From: Thermococcus sp.
Lineage (GTDB): Archaea; Methanobacteriota_B; Thermococci; Thermococcales; Thermococcaceae
DNA: 64,000 nucleotides
Direction of reading: 5' to 3'
Assembly (NCBI GenBank): GCA_027075325.1
Contig: JALTBN010000027.1
Span: 97,481 to 161,480, forward strand
Shown: one piece after another, positions 53,943 to 63,083 of the stretch
Layout: each line of letters opens with the position of its first letter
Position numbering within the stretch: the stretch's first letter is position 1
Program-made: the position numbers and the translations under genes
The notes under the pieces: generated by a model
Seen by the model: only the letters and a program-made list of their open reading frames with translations
The model's database searches: none
What the model was told of the DNA's origin: nothing

Positions 53943-54030
53943 GCGGGGGTTGCCAAGCCTGGTCAAAGGCGCGGGATTGAGGGTCCCGTCCCGTAGGGGT
54001 TCCGGGGTTCAAATCCCCGCCCCCGCACCA
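53943..54030 (+). tRNA. tRNA-Leu (GAG)
   Basis: A class II tRNA. The acceptor GCGGGGG pairs with CCCCCGC. The anticodon stem CGGGA/TCCCG holds the loop TTGAGGG, anticodon GAG. A long variable arm (GTCCCGTAGGGGTTCC region) and the T-arm CGGGG-TTCAAAT-CCCCG follow. CCA is encoded at 54028-54030. No intron is seen. The flanking DNA on both sides is gene-poor. Confidence 0.94.
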
Positions 54031-54350
54031 TTACAGCCCTTGCAGAGCAAGCGCTGGCGGAAAGAGCATGTGCCTTCTGAAAATGCTATTTTTGTTGGGG
54101 GTTTACTCACCAATTGCTAGTTCTTGAGCGTTTGCTCTTCTCAAGGAGTCCGAAGGACACCAGAACAAAAAGCAAACTTGTTTAGAAGGTTTTTCAGAAT
54201 AAACCCCTCTATCCAGGTGAGAATTTGAGAGTGCACGCTCGGTGTTCAGCATTCTCATGAGAAAGGAACTCTTTGATGAAACTTTGCAGAGCAAAGTCTC
54301 GCGCGGCGGAAAATGAGGTGCTTCTTTTAGAGATTCAAATTCCGGAAGGG

Positions 54351-54358
54351 TTTTTTTT
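54351..54358 (+). terminator. Run of eight T in spacer
   Basis: A TTTTTTTT tract in the gap between tRNA-Leu and psmB. Archaeal termination often occurs at such T-runs; which transcript it would end is unclear. Confidence 0.35.
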
Positions 54359-54502
54359 ACTCACTTGGCTCTTTAGTACGTGTTTCACCGCCCAAAGCCC
54401 CCTCCGGGCGTTGAAAAGAAGTTGAAACTTGTTTTAGCTTGCTTTTTCAGGTGCAAACCTGGTCTGGACATACAACCTTGAGGGGATCCTGCGGAAATCT
54501 GC

Positions 54503-54515
54503 GAAACCTTTAAAT
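54503..54515 (+). promoter_or_regulatory. BRE/TATA promoter of psmB-aCPSF1
   Basis: GAAACC followed by TTTAAAT. The predicted start lies near 54535, leaving a leader of about 45 bases before the TTG start at 54581. A second TTTAAA lies ten bases on. Confidence 0.6.
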
Positions 54516-54580
54516 ACCCTTTAAACAACGGGGCATTGTCAGGTTTCTCTGTTCTATACAGACTACAAGGGGTGTTACAG

Positions 54581-55201
54581 TTGAGCGGAGACGCAAACGG
54601 CGCAAAAGGCACCACAACCGTTGGTGTAGTTTGTGAAGGGGGCGTTGTACTGGCGGCCGATAGAAGGGCGACCCTGGGCAACATGATAACCTCAAAGGAT
54701 GTCACGAAGATATTCCAGATAGACGACCACCTGGCGATGGCCGGAGCGGGACTCGTCGGGGACATACTCAGCTTTGCAAGGCTCCTGAAGGCAGAGGCGA
54801 AGCTCTACAGGGCAGAGGTCGGCAAAGAGATGTCGGTGAGAGCGCTGGCCAACCTCGTCTCAAACATCCTCCACGGCAGCAGATACGCACCGTACTTCGC
54901 GTGGTTCATAATAGGCGGCTACGACTCCAAGCCGGGCCTGTACTCCATAGACGCCGCTGGGGGGATTACAGAGGAGCTTTTTGTGGCGGCGGGTTCTGGA
55001 ATGGAGTTCGCACTGGCCATACTCGAGAACGGTTTCTCAAAGGACATGAGCCTCGAAGAGGGGATGAAGCTGGCCGCGAGGGCAGTTAACGCTGCCATAA
55101 AGAGGGATGTTTATACCGGAGAAGGCATAACCGTTGTCACTATCACGGAGGAAGGTTACCGGGAGCTTGATAGAGAACGGGTAAAATCTCTTCTGGAGTG
55201 A
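54581..55201 (+). CDS. psmB: Proteasome beta subunit
   Basis: The catalytic subunit of the 20S proteasome, 206 residues. A short propeptide (SGDANGAKG) is cut to expose the Thr of [20 protein letters not shown] (split), the N-terminal nucleophile. The Lys of the Asp/Lys/Thr site and the [11 protein letters not shown] and [19 protein letters not shown] blocks are conserved. GGGGTGTTACAG is well placed for the TTG at 54581; the upstream ATG frame is not needed. The next gene starts five bases after the stop, so both are one operon, joining proteolysis and transcription termination. Thermococcus usually has a second beta gene. Confidence 0.95.
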   Translation: MSGDANGAKGTTTVGVVCEGGVVLAADRRATLGNMITSKDVTKIFQIDDHLAMAGAGLVGDILSFARLLKAEAKLYRAEVGKEMSVRALANLVSNILHGSRYAPYFAWFIIGGYDSKPGLYSIDAAGGITEELFVAAGSGMEFALAILENGFSKDMSLEEGMKLAARAVNAAIKRDVYTGEGITVVTITEEGYRELDRERVKSLLE

Positions 55202-55205
55202 GGTG

Positions 55206-57158
55206 ATGGCTTTGATCAGAAGGGAAACTTTTGTCGACGACATTCTCAAGGACATAAGGGCAGTTATAAGCCAGATGGTGCCGAGAGAGGCAAGGGTCAC
55301 CGAGGTCGAGTTCGAGGGGCCGGAGCTCGTTATATACGTAAAAAACCCCGAGGAGATAATGCGCGACGGGGACCTGATAAAGAACCTCGCCAAGGTTCTG
55401 AAGAAGCGCATAAGCGTCCGCCCGGACCCTGAGATACTCCTTCCGCCGGAGAAGGCGGAGGAGATGATAAAGCAGATAGTACCACCGGAAGCGGAGATAA
55501 CGAACATAAGCTTTGATCCATCGGTCGGAGAGGTTATAATAGAGGCCAGAAAACCCGGCCTCGTCATAGGAAAGAACGGCGAGACCCTCAGGGAGATAAC
55601 ACAGCGGGTCCACTGGGCCCCAAAGGCCGTGAGAACCCCGCCGATCCAGAGCCAGACCATCTATTCGATAAGGCAGATACTCCAGGCGGAGGCGAAGGAC
55701 AGGAGAAAGTTCCTCCGTCAGGTTGGCAGAAACATCTACCGCAAACCGGAGTACAAGAGCAGATGGATAAGGGTCACCGGCCTTGGGGGGTTCCGAGAGG
55801 TCGGCAGGAGCTCCCTCCTTGTCCAGACGGATGAGAGCTACGTCCTGGTTGACTTTGGGGTGAACGTGGCAGCCCTGAGGGACCCAACCAAAGCCTTCCC
55901 CCATTTTGAGGCCCCGGAGTTCCGCTACGTCCTCGACGAGGGCCTCCTCGATGCCATAATCATCACCCACGCCCACCTTGACCACAGCGGTATGCTGCCT
56001 TATCTCTTCCGCTACAAACTCTTTGACGGACCGATATACACCACCCCGCCGACGAGGGACCTCATGACCCTTCTGCAGCAGGACTTCATCGAGATACAGC
56101 ACATGAACGGCGTTGAACCGCTCTACCGTCCGAGGGATATTAAAGAGGTCGTGAAGCACACCATACCTCTGGACTACGGCGAGGTCAGGGATATAGCACC
56201 GGACATAAGGCTCACCCTCCACAACGCCGGCCACATTCTCGGTTCCGCTATAGTGCATCTCCACATAGGAAACGGCCTTCACAACATAGCGGTCACCGGC
56301 GACTTCAAGTTCATACCCACCCGGTTGCTGGAGCCGGCGGTGAGCAGGTTCCCGCGCGTTGAGACGCTCATAATGGAGTCAACGTACGGTGCCAGCAATG
56401 ACTACCAGATGCCCCGCGACGAGGCCGAGAAGAGGCTGATAGAGGTCATCCACGACACGATAAAGCGCGGTGGAAAGGTTCTCATCCCCGCGATGGCCGT
56501 TGGAAGGGCGCAGGAGATTATGATGGTTCTCGAAGAGTACGCCCGCATCGGAGGCCTCGAAGTTCCCATATACCTCGACGGAATGATATGGGAGGCCACC
56601 GCCATCCACACTGCCTACCCGGAGTACCTGAGCAAGAGGCTGAGGGAGCAGATATTCCACGAGGGATACAACCCGTTCCTGAACCCCGTGTTCAAGAGCG
56701 TTGCCAACAGCAAGGAGAGGCAGGACATCATAGACTCCGGCGAGCCCGCTATAATAATAGCCACCTCAGGTATGCTCGTAGGCGGGCCGAGCGTGGAGTA
56801 CTTCAAGCAGCTTGCCGCGGATCCAAAGAACAGCATGATATTCGTCAGCTACCAGGCGGAGGGAACCCTCGGAAGACAGGTGCAGAGGGGCCTGCGGGAA
56901 ATACCGCTGGTCGGGGAGGACGGCAAAACGGAGGTAGTCAATGTAAACATGCAGATACACACCATAGATGGTTTCTCCGGCCACGCGGACAGACGGGAGC
57001 TGATAAGCTACGTCGCAAGGCTCAGACCGCGGCCGGAGAGGATAATCACCGTTCACGGCGAGGCCCACAAGTGCCTCGACCTGGCCTCAAGCATACACAA
57101 GAAGTTCAACCTATCCACGAGGGCTCCGAGCAACCTCGACGCTATACGGCTCAAGTGA
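55206..57158 (+). CDS. aCPSF1 (FttA): archaeal KH-CPSF endoribonuclease and termination factor
   Basis: A 650-residue metallo-beta-lactamase/beta-CASP ribonuclease that cuts nascent RNA and ends transcription in archaea. Two KH domains lead (GPELVIYVKNPEEIM, then GLVIGKNGETLREITQRVHW). The metallo-beta-lactamase part has TGLGGFREVGRSSLLV, ITHAHLDHSGMLPYL (HxHxDH) and LTLHNAGHILGSAIVHL. The beta-CASP part carries LIMESTYG, VLIPAMAVGRAQE and TIDGFSGHADRREL. HGEAHKCLDLA ends the active site. The start is the ATG at 55206; a TTG nine bases on also has a good site. Confidence 0.96.
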   Translation: MALIRRETFVDDILKDIRAVISQMVPREARVTEVEFEGPELVIYVKNPEEIMRDGDLIKNLAKVLKKRISVRPDPEILLPPEKAEEMIKQIVPPEAEITNISFDPSVGEVIIEARKPGLVIGKNGETLREITQRVHWAPKAVRTPPIQSQTIYSIRQILQAEAKDRRKFLRQVGRNIYRKPEYKSRWIRVTGLGGFREVGRSSLLVQTDESYVLVDFGVNVAALRDPTKAFPHFEAPEFRYVLDEGLLDAIIITHAHLDHSGMLPYLFRYKLFDGPIYTTPPTRDLMTLLQQDFIEIQHMNGVEPLYRPRDIKEVVKHTIPLDYGEVRDIAPDIRLTLHNAGHILGSAIVHLHIGNGLHNIAVTGDFKFIPTRLLEPAVSRFPRVETLIMESTYGASNDYQMPRDEAEKRLIEVIHDTIKRGGKVLIPAMAVGRAQEIMMVLEEYARIGGLEVPIYLDGMIWEATAIHTAYPEYLSKRLREQIFHEGYNPFLNPVFKSVANSKERQDIIDSGEPAIIIATSGMLVGGPSVEYFKQLAADPKNSMIFVSYQAEGTLGRQVQRGLREIPLVGEDGKTEVVNVNMQIHTIDGFSGHADRRELISYVARLRPRPERIITVHGEAHKCLDLASSIHKKFNLSTRAPSNLDAIRLK

Positions 57159-57171
57159 TGCCACTCTCCTC

Positions 57172-57176
57172 TTTTT
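57172..57176 (+). terminator. Candidate T-run terminator after aCPSF1
   Basis: TTTTT inside CCTCTTTTTCC, 14 bases after the aCPSF1 stop and followed by a new promoter region. Archaeal T-rich terminators look like this; short, so only a candidate. Confidence 0.35.
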
Positions 57177-57275
57177 CCACAATAATTCCACGTCCCCTTT
57201 AATTTAGTCCTCTCATTAGGAGTACATCTGGAAAACTTTAAGAAGTATTAACTCACAAAAACATCGGTGATACGG

Positions 57276-57527
57276 GTGATTGGAGTTCTTGGAGCACTCG
57301 CACTTCTTCTGTACGTGCTGGTCGTCATCGCAGTGGGGATAAAACTCTACTTCAAAACCAGCTCCTGGCTTAAAAAAGTGGACAGGGTCATGCCCCCGGC
57401 TGACAGTGATGCTGCGGCAGGATACACCCTTTTAGCGCTGGCTCTCTCAATAATCATTGAGCTCGGCGCCATGTATTTGTTTAGGAACTCCCCCCTCCTA
57501 ATAGCCTTTGCGCTTCCCCTGTGGTAG
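57276..57527 (+). CDS. PrsW-like membrane protein, N-terminal part (split gene)
   Basis: An 83-residue product with two or three hydrophobic segments (VLGALALLLYVLVVIAVGI, AAGYTLLALALSIIIELG). It ends at TAG 57525-57527, after PLLIAFALPLW. The next frame picks up directly at VVGFTEEGSK without a ribosome site, so the two are probably one PrsW-like protein broken by a frameshift at a CCCC run (57516-57519). GGTGATACGG precedes the GTG at 57276. As written the protein would stop before the catalytic Glu pair. Confidence 0.6.
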   Translation: MIGVLGALALLLYVLVVIAVGIKLYFKTSSWLKKVDRVMPPADSDAAAGYTLLALALSIIIELGAMYLFRNSPLLIAFALPLW

Positions 57528-58024
57528 GCTTCACCGAGGAGGGATCAAAGCTCATCCCCTACTTCAGGCGAAGTGGTGATGTCCTCCTCCGGTGGAGGCT
57601 GTCCCTCAAAGTCGCCCTCTCCTTTGCCATCGCGGAAGCTGTTCTATACTCTATAGGCCTCCTCATCAGGGGCAACATCCTGGGTATACCCCTCAGAATA
57701 ATCGTTATCATGTTCCACGTTTCATTCACTGCCATAGCACTCCAGGGCGCCCTCTGGGGAACTGCATTTGCCGGCTACCTGAAGGCCTCCCTCCTCCACA
57801 CGTTCTACGACGCACCGGTTTTTGTGCTCCTCGGACTCGGGGGCGACCTTCCAGTACTGCTCACAGTCATCATCTCAACTGCGGGCATCGTCTACACATA
57901 CCACATCGTCGACGAGGCTTTCAGAAGACCGTACACCCTGGCGATGGAGAGGATGGAAGAGAAAAAGAGGGAAGCGCAGCAGCTCCGGGAAGAGACCTGG
58001 CTTACCGAAGGTTCTCTCTTCTGA
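57521..58024 (+). CDS. PrsW-like intramembrane protease part, C-terminal frame (split gene)
   Basis: A 167-residue frame with the catalytic pattern of the PrsW family. Its motifs are VVGFTEEGSKLIPYF (EExxK), LSFAIAEAVLYSIGLL, then RIIVIMFHVSFTAIALQGAL (His motif), and LLHTFYDAPVF. The GTG at 57521 lies in the last codons of the previous frame, with no GGTGAT-type site. It is either made by a -1 shift at CCCC or belongs to a gene broken by a true or sequencing frameshift. The family cuts membrane-bound substrates; none is known in archaea. Confidence 0.6.
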   Translation: MVGFTEEGSKLIPYFRRSGDVLLRWRLSLKVALSFAIAEAVLYSIGLLIRGNILGIPLRIIVIMFHVSFTAIALQGALWGTAFAGYLKASLLHTFYDAPVFVLLGLGGDLPVLLTVIISTAGIVYTYHIVDEAFRRPYTLAMERMEEKKREAQQLREETWLTEGSLF

Positions 58025-58028
58025 CTTT

Positions 58029-59717
58029 TCATTTCTTCGCCTTAAACCTCTCCTGCAGTTCGTAGAGCTCCGAGATCCTCTCTATCGTGTCCGCCTCCTC
58101 CGGGCTCTTGTCCTCCCTCAAAGCAACGTAGCGCGGGAATCTCAGTGCAAAACCGCTCCTGTACTTTGGACTGCGCTGTATCTCCTGATACGTTACCTCT
58201 ATGACAACCCTGGGCTCTATCTCTACGTATTTGCCTTCCTCCCGAACGATGAGGGGTTTTAGCATCTCAGTGAACTCTGCTAAATCTTCATCCGTGAAGC
58301 CGCTCCCGACCTTTCCGACCGGGACGAACTCGCCGCTGTGCTGGTCGAACGCCGCCACGAGGAACGAGCCGAGAACATGCGCTCTCCTGCCTTCGCCCCA
58401 CTCTGCACCGATTATCACCAGGTCAAGGTCCTCCATAGTTGGCTTGACCTTGAGCCACTTCTTTCCGCGGTTTCCGGGCTCGTAGACCGAATCCAGCCGC
58501 TTCGCCATAACCCCCTCGTGTCCGAGTTCCAGGGCACGCTTGTAAAACTTCTCCGCCTCAGCGGCATCGCCGGTTACAAGCTGCACGGCAAGCTTTATTC
58601 TCTCACTCTCTTTCACTATCTCCTCAAGCTTCTTCCTCCTGTCCACGAACGTCTTTTCTATGAGACCCTCACCATCGACGAACATGAGGTCAAAGAGGTT
58701 GAGCTCCAGCGGAATCTTCTCTATCATCTCGTCTATGTTATACTTCCTCCTGAAGCGTCTCAGGACGTACTGAAAAGGCCTCGGCTTTCCTCCGTTCTCA
58801 ATGGCCACGAGCTCGCCTTCCACTATGGCCCTCTCCGGCTTGAGGGCTTCCTTTATGGCTTCAACGACCTCCGGGATGGATTTCGTGACGTTCTCAAGCC
58901 TCCGGGAGTAGATTATCACATTCTCCCCGTCCTTGTGAACCTGAACGCGAGCACCGTCGTACTTTATCTCGAAGGCGGCTTCGCCACCCATCTCCCTGAG
59001 CGCATCCTCCACACTGGCGGCGTTCTGGGCCAGCATCGGCCTTATTGGCTTCCCCACCTGGATCCCCACACATGAGAGACCCTCGTCTCCCTGGAGCTTC
59101 GCCATCCTGGCGACATAGCCGAAATCGCTGGTCAGCATGTAGGCCCTTTCGACGAGCTCTGGCTTTACCCTGAACGCTTCCCCGATCGCATCTCTCAGTA
59201 TGCCCTCGGCGACACCGGTTCTCATCGTCCCCAGAACCGTTCTTGCTATATACTTCCCCTCCTCAGGCTGGGCGTCCATAAAGAGGTTTGCTAAATACTT
59301 CATCTTCCTGTCCTGGCTCCCCTCTCCGCTCGCCTCCGCGATCTTAACGAAGGTGTCGTAAACGCGCTTTATCGTGAGGGGCTGGGAGAAGAAGCTCTTC
59401 TGTTTCTTTCGCTTTATAGCGAGGGCCACGCTCTCCCCGAGGTCGCCGGTGTCCCTAACCGAATCCTCAATCTCCTTGTCCTGAACGCCGGTTGCGATGG
59501 AAACAGACTTTATGAGCAGCTTCTCGCCCACTCCAAGCTCCCTCTCGTCCCAGTCGGGGAAGACCTTTCCGAGGATGAGGTATGGGACTATCTCAATGAG
59601 TTCATCCGGGGTTTTCCTGAGAAACTCCGCGACGAACTTTGTCTTGAGTGTTTTGAGTGTAGTCTTTTCGAGTCTGCGGTAGAGGTCGGCCAGTTCGGAA
59701 TAGCGCATGTCGCCCAT
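58029..59717 (-). CDS. lig: ATP-dependent DNA ligase
   Basis: The replicative DNA ligase, 562 residues. The N-terminal DNA-binding domain has [20 protein letters not shown]. The nucleotidyltransferase core has the lysine motif [16 protein letters not shown] (the Lys is adenylated), [37 protein letters not shown] and KKWLKVKP. The oligonucleotide-fold domain ends with [19 protein letters not shown] and the [11 protein letters not shown] tail. GGTGGTTAAA precedes the ATG at 59717. It is the last gene of the NFACT-pantoate kinase-ligase series. Confidence 0.97.
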   Translation of the reverse strand: MGDMRYSELADLYRRLEKTTLKTLKTKFVAEFLRKTPDELIEIVPYLILGKVFPDWDERELGVGEKLLIKSVSIATGVQDKEIEDSVRDTGDLGESVALAIKRKKQKSFFSQPLTIKRVYDTFVKIAEASGEGSQDRKMKYLANLFMDAQPEEGKYIARTVLGTMRTGVAEGILRDAIGEAFRVKPELVERAYMLTSDFGYVARMAKLQGDEGLSCVGIQVGKPIRPMLAQNAASVEDALREMGGEAAFEIKYDGARVQVHKDGENVIIYSRRLENVTKSIPEVVEAIKEALKPERAIVEGELVAIENGGKPRPFQYVLRRFRRKYNIDEMIEKIPLELNLFDLMFVDGEGLIEKTFVDRRKKLEEIVKESERIKLAVQLVTGDAAEAEKFYKRALELGHEGVMAKRLDSVYEPGNRGKKWLKVKPTMEDLDLVIIGAEWGEGRRAHVLGSFLVAAFDQHSGEFVPVGKVGSGFTDEDLAEFTEMLKPLIVREEGKYVEIEPRVVIEVTYQEIQRSPKYRSGFALRFPRYVALREDKSPEEADTIERISELYELQERFKAKK

Positions 59718-59764
59718 TTTAACCACCAACGAGAATACGGCGAGGTGGATAAAAGGATAGCGGA

Positions 59765-60667
59765 CTACTCAACCCACCGCCCGACACTGGGCCTTTCCTG
59801 ATGTATATCCAGGATATCATAGGGAAGCTCCAAATCCTCCAGCAAGTTCCTGGCCTTCTTCAGTTCTTCCTCCCTCACGAGGGCGAACAGGCCCTTGCCG
59901 AGCATTATCATCGAGCTAGGGTTGCTGAGAACCCTGTCGAGCTCCCTCGCCGTTTCCAGGAGTTCCCCGTTCAGCAGACCTGTCCCCTCGGCAAACTCCC
60001 TCGCTAAAACCATCATTCTCTCCGGCCTTGGGTCCCGGAGGAGCTCTTCAAGGGCCTTTCTCCCCTCTACCTCAATCGACTTGATGACGTCGCCGTCCAG
60101 GACGTCCTTTGTGTGCAGCGGACCGAGCGGAACGACCAGAACACGGTAGCCCTCAAAGAACAGGTTGTCCACGACGCCCACTCCCGGACCCCCCGCTTTG
60201 ACGCGAACCTCGATCCCCCCGGCTAGCTGGCCCACCACGTCTCCAAGGCCGCCCCTGTGGATCACCTCGGCCTCGTGGGCAAGCTTCGCCGCCGAGAGCC
60301 ACGTCCCGCCAAACGCGTAGCTCAGCGCCAGGGCCGTCCCAAGCGCCCCGCCGGCGCTGTTGCCGAAGCCATAGCCGTTTGGAAAGTCAAAGTACTGCCA
60401 CACCTCCACTTCTCCGAGGAAGTCTTCCGGAACCAGCCTCTCGGCAACGTAGTGGCTTATCTTTGCCTCATCTCTTTTCACGGGCTCCCCGTTGAACGCA
60501 ACGTGTACGTGGCGCTCAAGAGTGCCGCTTTCAACGCTCGCAAAGACGTTCGTGCCCTTGCTTAGGTTCACCCCCGCGCCCAGCGAGCCCGCTTTGTTGG
60601 GATCCTCATGAAACCTCGGAACGAAGAATGCCGTTATGTGTGCTGGAACGAAGGCCCTGACCAGCAT
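59765..60667 (-). CDS. Pantoate kinase
   Basis: An archaeal GHMP kinase that phosphorylates pantoate, the step replacing the bacterial pantothenate synthetase/kinase order in CoA biosynthesis. It has 300 residues. [15 protein letters not shown] at the start, [20 protein letters not shown] (about 103) as the ATP loop, and [19 protein letters not shown] are conserved. The phosphopantothenate synthetase partner is not in the window. GGGTGAGTGA precedes the ATG. The upstream NFACT stop nearly touches the start. Confidence 0.93.
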   Translation of the reverse strand: MLVRAFVPAHITAFFVPRFHEDPNKAGSLGAGVNLSKGTNVFASVESGTLERHVHVAFNGEPVKRDEAKISHYVAERLVPEDFLGEVEVWQYFDFPNGYGFGNSAGGALGTALALSYAFGGTWLSAAKLAHEAEVIHRGGLGDVVGQLAGGIEVRVKAGGPGVGVVDNLFFEGYRVLVVPLGPLHTKDVLDGDVIKSIEVEGRKALEELLRDPRPERMMVLAREFAEGTGLLNGELLETARELDRVLSNPSSMIMLGKGLFALVREEELKKARNLLEDLELPYDILDIHQERPSVGRWVE

Positions 60668-62626
60668 TCACTCACCCCCCACAACTTCGACAACGTCGCC
60701 GTTTCCGGGTGGCAGAACCACCATAACGTCCTCTTCCCTCACCTTGTAGCCCCACTTCTCCAAGACGTGTCGTATCCTCTTCACAAGCTCGCTCTTCTTC
60801 AGCGAGCCTGGCCTTATCACGATGTACTTGCTCGTGTGAGCCTTTATGGCATCGACCGGGGCGCAGACGACGTAGTCCTCTCCATCGTAGCTGATGACCC
60901 CCACCGCGAGCTTGAGCGGCAGTCCCCTCATCCAGTTCCTCTTGCCGTAGACCATGAAGGCACCCTTACCTAAATACTCACCGCTTGGAGTCTGCTTGGT
61001 GACCTGGTCTGGATAGGCCCAGTAGGCATCCTCACTGTAAACCCCCCTACTCCAGGCTTTGCTCATTGAAACCGCGAACTGGCAGGCCTCGAATATCGTC
61101 TTCTCTCCGGCCTTCTGCCCGTCCTTGATTACAACGTGCGGGGCGCCGTAGACGTCGGCGTGGCAGTAGAGGTCGTTCTCTGCCATGTGCTTCTTTATCA
61201 GCATTTCGTTGGTGCTCGCGTCCTTACCCGCTAAAACCAAGAAGCCCTCGCTCGAAACGAACCAGCGGAACTTCTCGAACCACTTCTTCTTTCTTCTCTC
61301 TATGCGCTTGACGTTCAGCTCCTTCTTCATCTCCTCCTCGATGAGCTTTTCCACCTCGTCGAGCTTTCTCCTGGTGTCCTCGTAGGCCTTCAAAGCGCCC
61401 TCGTACTTATGCTTGAACTTCTTGGCCTTCTCGTAGTAGAGTTCCGCGTTCTCCCCTATGCTTCTGTTGAGGTAAAGCTGAATCTTTTTCCCTTCGATTT
61501 CTATCGTCACCGCCTTCTCCTTGGGGTCGATGGACTTTACCATCAGTGCGACCTTGTTCCCGGCCTTCCTGCCCTCCTCGATTCTGCGCTTAAACTCGTC
61601 CCAGCCGAGGGTCTCGGTTGCCTTCCTGAACTCCTCTAAAAGCCTTTCGATGAGGGCGTAGTTTGCGTAGATCAGGTCGCCTGTCTCCTGATTGGCCTTC
61701 GCGCCCTCCTCGAAGCCCTTCAGCATCTCCTCCTGCTTCCTCAGCGTCATGAGGAGCTGCCTCTTCTTCGCCTCAAGCTTCTTAGTCTGCTCAACCCTCG
61801 CCTTTTCGACCGTTATCCTCCCGAAATACTCATCCAGGGCCTCGCTGAAAGTGTTGAAGTACTTCTTCTCAAGCCCATCGTAGATCCTCAGCTCTATCGG
61901 GACGACATCGTGCATGTTGCCGTCCTTGAAGACTATGTTCGGCCTCGGCTCGTCGTTGAAGGTGCCCATCATCGCCTCGTAGACCCGAATAAGGTCGTCG
62001 TCGGTAAGCTCCCTAACAGGGGTCGTCTTCTCGAAGCCTGCCCTGATGGAAATCTCCTCAGCGTACATGCCGCCCATGTTGAGCTTTCTCGCCAGGGCGC
62101 GGACGAGTTCTAAGTTCTCGTCCTCCCGCATAAGCTCCAGGAAGTGCTCCTTCGAGACCTCGAGCGGGTTCTCCCTCGCGGGCGGGTACTGGTAGTCGGC
62201 CTTCGGCATTATCCTCCTGTCCTTGTACTCCTCGTATCTGAGGGCGGCCACGATTTTGTTATCCGGGCCGACCAGTATCACGTTCCCGCGCCGGAAGAGC
62301 TCGCCGACGAGCGTGTAATCGCCGACCCTAACCTTAACTATCCTGTCGAAGCCGTGCTGCTCTATGGAATCTATAAAACCGCCGCTGAGGTGCTTCCTGA
62401 GGAGCATCGTGAAGCTCGATGGCTGCTTGGGCGCCTCCTTGACGTAGCTCGTTACGTGGAAGCGCTTCCCCGCCTGGAGAATGAGGTCGGCCCTGCCCTC
62501 CTTCGTGCGGAGCTTTATCCTTATCTCGTCGCCGTCGTGGTAGACCTTGTCAACGCGAGAACCAACCAGCCACTGGAGTTCCCTGACTATGTAGCGTATG
62601 TCAACGCTGCTCATTTCCTCCTTCAT
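60668..62626 (-). CDS. NFACT family protein (Rqc2/RqcH homologue)
   Basis: A 652-residue protein of the family that recognises stalled large ribosomal subunits and adds C-terminal tails in bacteria and eukaryotes. The NFACT-N domain is at the start (SSVDIRYIVRELQWLVGSRV). Helix-hairpin-helix and a long coiled coil (about 270-440) follow. The NFACT-R domain has FRWFVSSEGFLVLAGKDAST, NDLYCHADVYGAPHVVIK and TPSGEYLGKGAFMVYGKRNW. The N-terminal D and R residues suited to glycosidase-like or RNA binding are conserved. ATG at 62626 has GGTGGGAGA before it; ATG at 62614 (MSSVD) also has GGAGG. Confidence 0.93.
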   Translation of the reverse strand: MKEEMSSVDIRYIVRELQWLVGSRVDKVYHDGDEIRIKLRTKEGRADLILQAGKRFHVTSYVKEAPKQPSSFTMLLRKHLSGGFIDSIEQHGFDRIVKVRVGDYTLVGELFRRGNVILVGPDNKIVAALRYEEYKDRRIMPKADYQYPPARENPLEVSKEHFLELMREDENLELVRALARKLNMGGMYAEEISIRAGFEKTTPVRELTDDDLIRVYEAMMGTFNDEPRPNIVFKDGNMHDVVPIELRIYDGLEKKYFNTFSEALDEYFGRITVEKARVEQTKKLEAKKRQLLMTLRKQEEMLKGFEEGAKANQETGDLIYANYALIERLLEEFRKATETLGWDEFKRRIEEGRKAGNKVALMVKSIDPKEKAVTIEIEGKKIQLYLNRSIGENAELYYEKAKKFKHKYEGALKAYEDTRRKLDEVEKLIEEEMKKELNVKRIERRKKKWFEKFRWFVSSEGFLVLAGKDASTNEMLIKKHMAENDLYCHADVYGAPHVVIKDGQKAGEKTIFEACQFAVSMSKAWSRGVYSEDAYWAYPDQVTKQTPSGEYLGKGAFMVYGKRNWMRGLPLKLAVGVISYDGEDYVVCAPVDAIKAHTSKYIVIRPGSLKKSELVKRIRHVLEKWGYKVREEDVMVVLPPGNGDVVEVVGGE

Positions 62627-62686
62627 TCTCCCACCGAAAAGAGTTGAAAAAGGGGTTTAAAGAGCTTGTCTCCCTGTTGATTGAAA

Positions 62687-62941
62687 TCACCACGCAAAAG
62701 CCACAACTATTGCGGCGGCTATTGCGAGGACGGCCCTGTAGAGGTCGGAACCCTCGCCCTCGAACGCCTCATCCAGAAGAATCCAGACCACACCGGCCAC
62801 GCCTATATCGAACAGGATTTTTCCGAGCTTGACGGTGCTGCTAAGGGGCATTCCAAGGACGGTCACTATGGCACCGAGCAGGAGTATACCAACTATTCCC
62901 ATCAGCAGTCCGCTTCCGGCTTCTTTCTTTATCGACTCCAT
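62687..62941 (-). CDS. Small membrane protein, function unknown
   Basis: An 84-residue protein with about three hydrophobic segments (SGLLMGIVGILLLGAIVTVLG, KILFDIGVAGVVWILLD, YRAVLAIAAAIVVAFAW). No motif is seen. GGTGGTCTCA precedes the ATG at 62941. It precedes the NFACT gene by about 60 bases on the same strand and diverges from the branching-enzyme gene. Confidence 0.65.
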   Translation of the reverse strand: MESIKKEAGSGLLMGIVGILLLGAIVTVLGMPLSSTVKLGKILFDIGVAGVVWILLDEAFEGEGSDLYRAVLAIAAAIVVAFAW

Positions 62942-63046
62942 TGAGACCACCGACAGTACTCTAGGGAAGTTATGTTAAATTAACCTTTTCCTTCGGGACA
63001 TGGATGCACATTTTCATGCCAAGGTTCAGGTGAGGACACGCTAACG

Positions 63047-63053
63047 TTAAATA
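63047..63053 (+). promoter_or_regulatory. TATA box of the branching-enzyme gene
   Basis: TTAAATA preceded by GCTAACG, about 30 bases before the ATG at 63084 and followed by the ribosome site GGTGATACT directly before the ATG. The opposite strand carries a GTTAATTTAAC sequence that may serve the divergent gene. Confidence 0.5.
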
Positions 63054-63083
63054 CTCAAATGTGTAACCACTCCTGGTGATACT

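Larger units (their letters stand above)
54031..54535. repeat. Gene-free spacer with short hairpin repeats
   Basis: About 500 bases without a credible gene between tRNA-Leu and the proteasome gene. Two AGA-loop hairpins recur: CTTGC-AGA-GCAAG (54039-54051) and ACTTTGC-AGA-GCAAAGT (54281-54297), each followed by a GGCGGAAA tract. The 12-mer GCAAGCGCTGGC (54047-54058) matches 41613-41624 in reverse. TTACTCAC occurs at 54103-54110 and again after a run of eight T at 54351-54358. The psmB promoter lies at the right end. Confidence 0.5.

Noticed and set aside
54103..54294. Minus-strand frame of 63 codons in the spacer after tRNA-Leu
   Set aside because: It overlaps hairpin repeats, has no ribosome site, and its translation has no conserved pattern.
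55143..56282. Long minus-strand frame of about 379 codons
   Set aside because: It lies entirely opposite aCPSF1 and the end of psmB, whose families are certain. It has no ribosome site and no family motifs, and mirrors codon bias in GC-rich DNA.
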